Shown piece by piece: positions 1 through 7,333 of a DNA stretch of 64,000 nucleotides. The notes under the pieces were generated by a model, which made no database searches, had not been told where the DNA came from, and saw only the letters and a program-made list of their open reading frames with translations. Each line of letters opens with the position of its first letter. Position 1 is the stretch's first letter. Source of the stretch: Marinifilaceae bacterium (GTDB lineage Bacteria > Bacteroidota > Bacteroidia > Bacteroidales > Marinifilaceae); the NCBI GenBank assembly GCA_025210485.1, contig JAOARN010000076.1, positions 17,652-81,651 of the forward strand. Direction: 5' to 3'. Made by a program: the position numbers and the translations under genes.

Positions 1-1
1 T

Positions 2-61
2 AGTTATCCAAAAAGAGTGAATAGATGTGAAATAAAAAAGGAAGAACAATTTGAAAACTAA
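2..61 (+). CDS. Possible C-terminus of a gene cut by the left edge
   Basis: One plus-strand frame is open from the window edge and ends in TAA, reading SYPKRVNRCEIKKEEQFEN. The composition (charged, no low-complexity run) looks like coding sequence, and an inverted repeat follows it at 73-99. Only 19 residues are visible, and an open frame this short is quite likely by chance in AT-rich DNA. No function can be given. Confidence 0.22.
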   Translation, partial: SYPKRVNRCEIKKEEQFEN

Positions 62-70
62 TAAAGAACA

Positions 71-99
71 AAAAGGGGTGTCCTTAACGAACACCCCTT
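71..99 (-). terminator. Intrinsic terminator of the alcohol dehydrogenase gene
   Basis: A 9-bp perfect stem (AAGGGGTGT at 73-81 with ACACCCCTT at 91-99) lies just past the minus-strand stop codon. On the minus strand it is followed by a T-rich stretch. It could also stop a gene entering from the left. Confidence 0.75.
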
Positions 100-116
100 A
101 ATAAAAAATATTTTGA

Positions 117-1271
117 TTAAAATCTATCTTCAAAAATTTCTTTCACCATACTAGGTTTAACATCTGGCATCATACCAACATATTTTTGTTTGATAAAACG
201 CTCAGATATTTCATCCAAATGATCCTTGCTAATACCATTTGCATGCAGACTAGTTTCAACACCAAGACTTTTAAAGAAATCGTCTGTTTTTTCAATGGCC
301 AAATCTATAATTTTATCTTCTTCCATATTCATATCGATAGCCCATACACGACTTGCGTATTGTAGAAGTTTCACTTTTCTCTCTGCCTTAACTTTTTTCA
401 GTAAACCAGGAAGAACAATTGCCAAGCTAACACCATGGTCGGTTCCATAGAATGCAGTCAATTCATGACCTATCATATGAGTTGCCCAATCAGATGTATT
501 ACCTGTAGAAATCAATCCATTAAGAGCCATTGTTGCGGCCCACATAAAGTTTGCTCTATTTTGATAATCTGGCTCTTTTAACTCAACCAATCTCGAACCT
601 TCCTCCATAACTGTAAGCAAAATTGATTCAGCAAATCTATCCTGAATAGGAGTATTATCATCAGTTGTAAGATATTGCTCCATTACATGAACAAAAGCAT
701 CCACGACTCCATTTCTAAGTTGTCTGATAGGCAAACTGTAAGTTGTTACAGGATCAAGAACAGAAAAACGAGGGAATAATAAAGGACTTCCAAAAGCTAA
801 CTTTTGCTTTGTAGATGCTTTTGTAATCACACCACCAGAATTCATCTCCGAACCAGTAGCAGGCAAAGTAAGCACAGTTCCCATCGGAACAGCAGAATCA
901 AATTTAGCTGCTGATTCAACTATTTGCCATTCATCACCTTTAAAATTAATTGCTGCAGAAATAAATTTCGTTCCGTCCAAAACAGAACCTCCGCCTACAG
1001 CTAATAAGAAATTCACATTCTCTTTTCTAGCAAGTTCAACTGCTTTAATCAAAGTTTCGAACCTAGGATTTGGCTCAATCCCAGAGAATTCAACAAAATC
1101 ATAATCTTTAAGAGCTTCACAAATTTGATCATAAACTCCATTTTTTTTAATACTTCCGCCTCCATAAGTAATCATAACTTTTGAACCAGCTGGAATTTGT
1201 TCTTTTATTTCTAATATCTTACCCTCTCCGAATAATACATTCACAGGGTTGTAAAAATTAAAATTCTTCAT
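117..1271 (-). CDS. Iron-containing alcohol dehydrogenase (YqhD/butanol dehydrogenase type)
   Basis: The 384-residue protein has the length of group III metal-dependent alcohol dehydrogenases, which reduce aldehydes to alcohols with NAD(P)H in the cytoplasm. The N-terminal half carries the nucleotide-binding GGGS segments (YGGGSIKKNG and AVGGGSVLDGTKF). The C-terminal half carries the expected metal ligands: an Asp and a His in VVDAFVHVMEQYL (about residue 193), then the histidines of HMIGHELTAFYGTDHG (about 262-278). The start MKNFNFYNPVNVLFGEG matches the family N-terminus. It is a single-gene unit ending at a terminator. The natural substrate cannot be told from sequence; butanol/butyraldehyde or a short-chain aldehyde is typical. 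Confidence 0.9.
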   Translation of the reverse strand: MKNFNFYNPVNVLFGEGKILEIKEQIPAGSKVMITYGGGSIKKNGVYDQICEALKDYDFVEFSGIEPNPRFETLIKAVELARKENVNFLLAVGGGSVLDGTKFISAAINFKGDEWQIVESAAKFDSAVPMGTVLTLPATGSEMNSGGVITKASTKQKLAFGSPLLFPRFSVLDPVTTYSLPIRQLRNGVVDAFVHVMEQYLTTDDNTPIQDRFAESILLTVMEEGSRLVELKEPDYQNRANFMWAATMALNGLISTGNTSDWATHMIGHELTAFYGTDHGVSLAIVLPGLLKKVKAERKVKLLQYASRVWAIDMNMEEDKIIDLAIEKTDDFFKSLGVETSLHANGISKDHLDEISERFIKQKYVGMMPDVKPSMVKEIFEDRF

Positions 1272-1548
1272 ATCACACTTATATATTTTTTGTAAAGTTG
1301 AATATAAAAATCAACAGTATATGTTAAATTTAATCTAATTTGTAATCTTTCCTTTAAAAATATTGAAATTTATTTTCGAGTAACAAGTTATAAAATTATA
1401 CTAATTATTGTACAATCATAATAATATAATGAATTCATAAAAAACTCAAACTAATACGGATCAATATCTTAGCTTTTATAACAGTGGAGAAAATATTTTG
1501 CCCCATCCATAAATGTTTATATTAAATAAAATGCCGATATTTTGATAT

Positions 1549-2367
1549 TTATGTCAATTCATTTGAAGTAATTCTTTCAATAATAGAATTAGTAATATCT
1601 ATCAACTCATTTATCTTTTCTTGCTTATAAGCATCTTTATGCAAATCGGTAAACGCCTCAATGTCATTATCATAATATTTTCCTGCAATTTGCTCAGCCC
1701 TCATCTCCACTGCAAGTTTACATAAAATATCTGAGCCTTTTCCAACCTGATGATTATGTTTTCCAAAAGCTTCCTGAACCATTTTTGTATTTATCAAAGA
1801 ACCAGGATTAACAGAAACAACCGATATATCTTTATGTAAATCATTAAAATATCTAGCCCATATAGCAATAGCCATTTTTGTTTGAGCGTAAGCTTGAAAT
1901 TCGCTAGTTTTCTTCTCTCCTAGCAATACTTTTTCAGAAATAGAAGATTGTGCTGCTGAACTCAAATTAATTATACGAGCATCCCTACTATTTTTCAACA
2001 GATCTAACAAATTATTAGACAACACCACAGCAGAGATATAATTTACAGACATTCTAATATCAATACCATTTTTATCCTTTTGCACAGAGCTTTTGAATAC
2101 TCCCGCATTATTAATCAGAACATCTATTGATTTATATTCTTCTTTTATCTCTGTTATCATTTTTATGACCGAATCAATATCTGAAAAATCAGATAAAAAT
2201 GCCGAATGCCTGCCTTCGGTATTTTTATTTAAATACACCAGACAATCTTGCAGTTTATTCCTATCTCTTCCATGAATAATTATATTATGCCCTAATTTAG
2301 CTAAATCAATAGAGCTCTGCTTTCCTATACCATCTGTACTTCCTGTTATAAAAATTGTTTTGCTCAT
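1549..2367 (-). CDS. Short-chain dehydrogenase/reductase
   Basis: A 272-residue NAD(P)-dependent oxidoreductase of the classical SDR fold. The cofactor motif TGSTDGIG is at residues 8-15, NNAGV follows the fourth strand, and the catalytic Ser-Tyr-Lys is visible as NLSSAAQ then YAQTK (about residue 161). The TDGIGKQ start and the NPGSL segment after the catalytic Lys resemble retinol-dehydrogenase/WW-oxidoreductase-like SDRs, but substrate specificity is not predictable. It stands alone; its neighbours on both sides are unrelated. The start is fixed by the cofactor motif beginning only a few residues in. Confidence 0.85.
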   Translation of the reverse strand: MSKTIFITGSTDGIGKQSSIDLAKLGHNIIIHGRDRNKLQDCLVYLNKNTEGRHSAFLSDFSDIDSVIKMITEIKEEYKSIDVLINNAGVFKSSVQKDKNGIDIRMSVNYISAVVLSNNLLDLLKNSRDARIINLSSAAQSSISEKVLLGEKKTSEFQAYAQTKMAIAIWARYFNDLHKDISVVSVNPGSLINTKMVQEAFGKHNHQVGKGSDILCKLAVEMRAEQIAGKYYDNDIEAFTDLHKDAYKQEKINELIDITNSIIERITSNELT

Positions 2368-2510
2368 AATATTATTTATTGATAACTACGCTAATATATA
2401 CGTTTGAAATCAAATTTTGTTATCAAATATCAGCTAATTTTTATGTTCGAAATATTTATAGATTTACATAAAAGATTTAAATAAATTGAAAATTAATTAT
2501 TATCATAAGT

Positions 2511-2539
2511 TTTGTTATTCGGTATTTTTTTTACATTTG
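2511..2539 (+). promoter_or_regulatory. Bacteroidota-type promoter for the lipoprotein pair
   Basis: TTTG at 2511-2514 and TACATTTG at 2532-2539 are separated by 17 nt. This matches the TTG...TAnnTTTG pattern known for Bacteroidota housekeeping promoters. The expected transcript start is about 20 nt upstream of the ATG at 2567. Confidence 0.55.
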
Positions 2540-2566
2540 CATTAAATCATTAAACAAATATTAATT

Positions 2567-3259
2567 ATGAAAAATTTTAAAATTTTAACTTTATGCATTT
2601 TCATTTTCTTTTCATGCGAAAATGAAAATCTAATTAAAGAAAAGCCAAATGAAAAATCATTAAACCCTATTGAAGTTGGCAGACTTCATAACAAACTTCT
2701 AAAAGAGTACATTAAGACCTACGAAATAGCAGGTCTTAAAAAAACAACAGATAAAATTACTTTTAAAGAATTAGAAAAAAACCTTTACAGTATTGCAAGT
2801 AAATATGTTGTTATTCCTGATTCTAAAAAAGTTAAATCTGAAGGTTTAAACCCTTTAAATGCTACAAATAAGGAACTAATAGACGATTTTTTTAGAAGAG
2901 AAAAAATATCAAATTACATGCACAAAGAACTATTAGCACTATCCAAATTAAACAAAGAACAAGGTCTATTGTATATAAACAGTAATTTTGCAGAAAATGT
3001 TTCTAAATCAGAGCTTGGATTGAAAAATACAATAATCGAAGTTTATAATGCTTCATATCAATTTTGGACTCATGAATACCAAACAGATAAACGCATTAAA
3101 AAAGAAGGCATGATAGACGATGATGCTGCAGTTGTCGTAGCAGATTGTATTGGAACAATAATTAGCCCAATAGGCTCTGCTTTATTTTCGATAGCAACTA
3201 TATATGTATCAAAAGACAAAGAAAAAAATATTGAACCTGAATATCATATCAAAAAGTAA
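2567..3259 (+). CDS. Hypothetical lipoprotein
   Basis: A 230-residue protein I do not recognise. Residues 1-17 form a short hydrophobic signal ending in the lipobox FFSC, so it should be lipid-anchored in the inner or outer membrane. The middle is Lys/Glu-rich and helical. Near the C-terminus is a hydrophobic, glycine-containing segment (AAVVVADCIGTIISPIG and onward, about residues 185-213), followed by a charged tail. The next gene starts 2 nt after its stop, so the two are almost certainly co-transcribed from the promoter at 2511. The hydrophobic C-terminal helix after a lipid anchor is unusual and could be a second membrane contact. Function unknown. Confidence 0.75.
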   Translation: MKNFKILTLCIFIFFSCENENLIKEKPNEKSLNPIEVGRLHNKLLKEYIKTYEIAGLKKTTDKITFKELEKNLYSIASKYVVIPDSKKVKSEGLNPLNATNKELIDDFFRREKISNYMHKELLALSKLNKEQGLLYINSNFAENVSKSELGLKNTIIEVYNASYQFWTHEYQTDKRIKKEGMIDDDAAVVVADCIGTIISPIGSALFSIATIYVSKDKEKNIEPEYHIKK

Positions 3260-3261
3260 TT

Positions 3262-3525
3262 ATGAATATACTATTAAGCATTGGAATATATCTTAGCGGT
3301 TTGGCATTTGGATATATTTGCGCAGTAGATTTTTATTTTCCTCTTGTTGAGCAAAATAATTTCAAAATCCAGTCTTTTATTATCATATTATCATGCCTAG
3401 CGATAAATATTGTATTAACCATAATAAAAGGTAGACGAATTAAATTAACAAATGCAGAAATCAAAAAAAGTTTAGTCCCTTTTTGGGGATTTAGATATTT
3501 AAAAAAAATTTATTTTTCAAAATAG
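3262..3525 (+). CDS. Hypothetical small membrane protein
   Basis: An 87-residue protein with two predicted membrane segments (about residues 3-22 and 35-56) and a basic cytoplasmic tail (KGRRIKLTNAEIKKS...). Its ATG lies 2 nt after the stop of the preceding lipoprotein gene, which supports it as a real co-expressed gene. I recognise no family. A physical partnership with the lipoprotein is an inference from the spacing only. Confidence 0.6.
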   Translation: MNILLSIGIYLSGLAFGYICAVDFYFPLVEQNNFKIQSFIIILSCLAINIVLTIIKGRRIKLTNAEIKKSLVPFWGFRYLKKIYFSK

Positions 3526-3538
3526 CCAGAAAATTTAG

Positions 3539-3570
3539 GTAATAAGAAGCATAATTATGCTTCTTATTAC
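3539..3570. repeat. 32-bp perfect palindrome between convergent genes
   Basis: GTAATAAGAAGCATAA at 3539-3554 is followed directly by its exact reverse complement, ending at 3570. It sits between the end of the 87-residue membrane gene and the end of recD2. No T-run follows on either strand, so it is not a textbook intrinsic terminator, but it could act as a bidirectional 3' hairpin. Confidence 0.7.
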
Positions 3571-3652
3571 TGTCTAGCAGAAAGAACAAGAGCGTAAGTA
3601 ACTAGATTCCAATCATTAAAATCACCAAATATAGATTATCCGTATATTTTTT

Positions 3653-6178
3653 CTATTCAGCCACAATTGTTCTTAACATAGTTTTTCTCATTCTATTATC
3701 TATATTCCTGACTGCTATCCCTAAAGCCTTACGTGTTCCAACAAAAATGCATGCCTTTTTTGCTCTAGTCAGTGCAGTATAAATCAGATTTTGGTACAAC
3801 ATATTAAAATGTTGCAATACCAATGGGATAATTACTATATCGAATTCACTTCCCTGCGATTTATGAATTGTAATAGCATATGCTAAATCCAAATCAATTA
3901 TATCTTGTTTTTGATAATATACCTGTCTTTCTGTATCTCCCAACTTATAGCTTACTTCCAGACTATAATCTTGATTATCTACCGCAGTAATAAAACCAAT
4001 ATCCCCATTAAATACCTCTAGATCGTAATTATTTCTTCTCTGTATAACTCTATCTCCCAATCTAAAAATACGTTCTCCAATAAGCAGACTAGGTTTAGAT
4101 TCTGTATCTGGATTATATCTTTCTTGGATCATAACATTTAAATTTCGAGTACCCATTGAACCAACCGTCATAGGACTCAAAATCTGTATTTCTTTATCTT
4201 TACCTAATTTCTCTCTAAGAGTTTTAGTATAAAGTCTAATCAAAAGCTCGGATGCGATAAAACCATAATGCAAGCTAGACCATGGGTGTATGGATTTAAG
4301 AATATTTTTAAGAGCCGCAGCAGTTGATTCAGATTTAACAAGTTTTTTTATATTCGTATTAACATAATCAGAAGGAATGTGAAAAACATAAGATTTTATT
4401 CCTTTAGACTTCATTTCCTCTATTTCATATTCCGAAGTAGTATGGACATATAAATTATCATCAACTGATTTATACGAAAAATCATCTTCTCCATGCTTTT
4501 CTTTTAAAAATACTTGTTCCTTTTTATCAACAACATCCTTTAGAGTATGTTTTATTTTCCGAATAAAATCAGATTGCTCTTTAGTTGCCTCATCTGAATC
4601 AAAAAACAAACAATCAATCTTTTCATCCCATACATTAGGATTGTTTATTGGAGACTCAATACTTGGTATTTTTCTTTCATTAATTTGGTGTGCGAATTTT
4701 ATAATATAACTTTCTTGGGCTTGCCTAAATACTTTCTTAAGTTCAAAACAAGGCACTATTCGCGAGTCGATAAGATCTTTTAAAACATTTCCAGCTCCTA
4801 CAGAAGGAAGTTGATTTGGATCACCAATAAATAAAATTTGTGCCGAAAGAGGAATTGCCTTTAATAATGCAGCCGTAATTGAAATGTCAAGCATAGAACA
4901 CTCATCCACTATTATGTAATCAGTTTCAATTTTATCTTCCTCGTTCTTTTTAAATTGGCCTTGATTAGGTTGCCATACCAAAAGACGATGAATAGTTTTT
5001 GCCTCCATTCCAATCACTTCGCTCATTCTCTGCGATGCTCTGCCAGTTGGAGCTGCCAAACAAACTTTCTTATTCATTGCCAATAATAATTTAACCAAGG
5101 CCTTTGTTGTTGTTGTTTTCCCACAACCAGGACCACCCGTTAATATTGCAAATGAAGATTTACAAACCCCAACCACCGAATCAAACTGCTCATCACTTAA
5201 TGGAAATTCTTGTGTATCATTGAATCTTTGAAGCCAATTTTTAAGTCTATTTTCGTCAACATTTATCTTATTTTTCAAAAATTGTTTAACAATATCAGAT
5301 GTATTTAATTCATCATAATACAATGATTTAGAATAATAACATTTTGATTCTGAATCATCATTCTGTTTAATGCGAGTTTTAAGTTCATTCTCCTGCTCCA
5401 TCTTCACTATTTCATTATCAATAGCCTCTGGATAATTTGCTTTTAACAGTATAGATAAATTTTTATGTATTTGCTCAATCTCAAGATAACAATGACCAGA
5501 TTCTCTACTGGCGGCAAGTACATGACTTATTGCAGCTCTAATTCTTTTAGGATTATCATCCTTTATACCAAGAGCTCTGGCAACTTTATCAGCCGAAAAG
5601 AAACCTATCCCATATATATCTTTAGATAACTGGTATGGATTATCATTTAAAATCTTAATTGCATCATTACCATAGGTCTTGAAAATCTTAACAGCAAACA
5701 AGGTACTTATTCCGTAATCTTGAAGGAATAACATAACATTTCGGATTTCTCTATGCTTAGTCCAGGATTCTTTTATTTGGTCAAGTTTTGTCTTTGCTAT
5801 TCCACTCACCTCAGTGAGGCGATCAATATTCTCTTCAAATACATCTAATGTTTCATCACCAAAATGACCAACAATTCGTTTTGCTATTTTAGGTCCTACT
5901 CCATAGATTAATCCAGAACCGATATATTTCTGTAATGCGGATGCACTAGCTGGCTTTAATTCTATAGAATTTTCGGTTTTGAACTGCTCGCCATACTTTG
6001 CATGTTGCACCCACTGACCTTCAAATTGCATGGTCGCACCAGCAAAAACAGACGCTTGATGAACCGTGACTACTTTTATTTCATGGGAACGATCAACCGG
6101 ACTGACTTTCAAAACCGTCCAACCTGTTTCTTCGTTATGATAAGTTATTCGTTGTATTATTCCTATTAGCTTTTCCAT
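3653..6178 (-). CDS. recD2: RecD2-type ATP-dependent DNA helicase (SF1B)
   Basis: An 841-residue 5'-3' DNA helicase. The N-terminal third carries an OB-like start (YHNEETGWTVLKV) and helix-hairpin-helix segments (SGLIYGVGPKIAKRI, YGIGFFSADKVAR) as in RecD2. The Walker A motif GGPGCGKTTTT is near residue 346, the Walker B motif DECSMLD near 424 and GDPNQLPSVG near 450. The C-terminal UvrD-like motif TIHKSQGSEFD is near 769. Between GDPNQLPSVG and the later helicase motifs (about residues 500-640) lies a long charged insertion, which explains a length above the usual 700-800. RecD2 acts in DNA repair independently of RecBC. A TAGCTTTG box (minus strand, 6185-6192) ends six bases before the ATG, so a very short leader is possible. 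Confidence 0.92.
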   Translation of the reverse strand: MEKLIGIIQRITYHNEETGWTVLKVSPVDRSHEIKVVTVHQASVFAGATMQFEGQWVQHAKYGEQFKTENSIELKPASASALQKYIGSGLIYGVGPKIAKRIVGHFGDETLDVFEENIDRLTEVSGIAKTKLDQIKESWTKHREIRNVMLFLQDYGISTLFAVKIFKTYGNDAIKILNDNPYQLSKDIYGIGFFSADKVARALGIKDDNPKRIRAAISHVLAASRESGHCYLEIEQIHKNLSILLKANYPEAIDNEIVKMEQENELKTRIKQNDDSESKCYYSKSLYYDELNTSDIVKQFLKNKINVDENRLKNWLQRFNDTQEFPLSDEQFDSVVGVCKSSFAILTGGPGCGKTTTTKALVKLLLAMNKKVCLAAPTGRASQRMSEVIGMEAKTIHRLLVWQPNQGQFKKNEEDKIETDYIIVDECSMLDISITAALLKAIPLSAQILFIGDPNQLPSVGAGNVLKDLIDSRIVPCFELKKVFRQAQESYIIKFAHQINERKIPSIESPINNPNVWDEKIDCLFFDSDEATKEQSDFIRKIKHTLKDVVDKKEQVFLKEKHGEDDFSYKSVDDNLYVHTTSEYEIEEMKSKGIKSYVFHIPSDYVNTNIKKLVKSESTAAALKNILKSIHPWSSLHYGFIASELLIRLYTKTLREKLGKDKEIQILSPMTVGSMGTRNLNVMIQERYNPDTESKPSLLIGERIFRLGDRVIQRRNNYDLEVFNGDIGFITAVDNQDYSLEVSYKLGDTERQVYYQKQDIIDLDLAYAITIHKSQGSEFDIVIIPLVLQHFNMLYQNLIYTALTRAKKACIFVGTRKALGIAVRNIDNRMRKTMLRTIVAE

Positions 6179-6474
6179 TAATTACAAAGCTAATTTATTT
6201 TTATTAATTAATATTAGCAATATCAAATTTTAAGAATATAAATATGTGTATCCATATTGTCTGTTTATTATTTTCGAATGCATTATGATTATTAAAAATT
6301 TAAGACATTCAGTTTATTAGCAAATAAGAACTTAATATAATTTCAACATCCCCTGATTAACAAAATTCCAAACGAAATATTCTATTGACTTTTATAGCCT
6401 GAAAATATATTTGAACTATAATATATTTTTATTCTTTGAATTTTAATTTACATAAGTTATATTTGTTTTTAGTT

Positions 6475-6549
6475 CGGGGCGTAGCTCAGCCAGGTTAGAG
6501 TACAGGTCTGGGGGACCTGGGGTCGGAAGTTCGAATCTTCTCGCCCCGA
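6475..6549 (+). tRNA. tRNA-Pro (anticodon GGG)
   Basis: The full cloverleaf can be drawn over 75 nt. The 7-bp acceptor stem is CGGGGCG with CGCCCCG, and the D-arm is GCTC...GAGT. The anticodon stem CAGGT/ACCTG closes the loop CTGGGGG with anticodon GGG. The T-arm is GGAAG-TTCGAAT-CTTCT and the discriminator base is A. CCA is not encoded. It reads proline CCC and CCU codons. Confidence 0.96.
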
Positions 6550-6881
6550 CTGGTTATTATTTCATATAACTCATTGATATTATTTTAAATCCATAGAAAT
6601 AATAAACTTCTTGCGCTAGAAAAGATATAATTTATTAAATAAAATAACCAGTTTACTGCTTGCAATAAAATTGGTCTGTTGAGACTTGATAAGTGCTATT
6701 TTTACCTGTAGAACATTTAATCTTTTAGCTTTATTTACCCCCTATTATTTAGCATAACAATAAATATTACACAAAATCATACACTTCACAAAATCGGTTC
6801 TAAAACCCAATCTTTAATTATTGAACAATAATATCATCAAAATATTAATTGACTCAAAATTCCCCTCTCCATCATTTTTAT

Positions 6882-6889
6882 TACTTTTG
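6882..6889 (+). promoter_or_regulatory. -7 box upstream of the structured RNA
   Basis: TACTTTTG fits the Bacteroidota TAnnTTTG box and lies 3 nt before the start of the hairpin at 6893, about where a transcript should begin. No TTG box is seen at the usual 17-23 nt upstream. Confidence 0.4.
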
Positions 6890-6892
6890 TAT

Positions 6893-6958
6893 GGTCAGAG
6901 CTTACTTCTACACTTGGCTGGAGTATTGGACTTCGGGAGCTAAGATAAGGCTCTGACT
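6893..6958 (+). ncRNA. Candidate small structured RNA
   Basis: An outer stem (GTCAGAGC at 6894-6901 with GCTCTGAC at 6950-6957, extendable by a G-U pair) encloses a second stem (TTGGCT 6914-6919 / AGCTAA 6938-6943). That stem in turn stacks on a third hairpin (GGAGT 6920-6924, loop ATTGG, ACTTC 6930-6934). The element is much more GC-rich than its surroundings, follows a promoter-like box directly, and is trailed by a T-rich stretch. No gene follows on the same strand, so it is more likely a free small RNA than a leader. I do not recognise a known family (not 4.5S, tmRNA or a common riboswitch). Confidence 0.45.
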
Positions 6959-7333
6959 TATTCTTATTGTAAGCTTATATTTTCTTTTTAAATAAACTTG
7001 CTATAATCCATCACCCATTATAATAGACAAAAACAAATACTACACAGTTCAGCTAAAAGTTTTTTTCATAATATAAAAATGGATCAGGATTTATAAAGTT
7101 TATAATAAAAAAAGAGTTGAGAATATGATATCACACAGGCGATAAAATATAACTCAACTCATAAAAACTGTCGAAATTTAATTCTAATTAATTATGAAAA
7201 ATAAAACATACACGAAAAATATATTAGAACAACGGTTTTATTTAAACACACGAAAATATTACTAGTATTTTCATCTAATAAACTAAAGCAAAATTATCAA
7301 CAGTTTCGAAAAAACAATCCTACTAATAAAAAC

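Larger units (their letters stand above)
6550..7333. other. Non-coding interval with one structured RNA candidate
   Basis: No convincing open frame is present over about 780 bases between the tRNA and the ABC-exporter operon. The only structure I see is the nested hairpin at 6893-6958 (separate entry). The rest is AT-rich and featureless. Confidence 0.6.

Noticed and set aside
6893..6958. tRNA or 4.5S RNA
   Set aside because: No cloverleaf or T-loop can be drawn, and the conserved SRP RNA core is absent.
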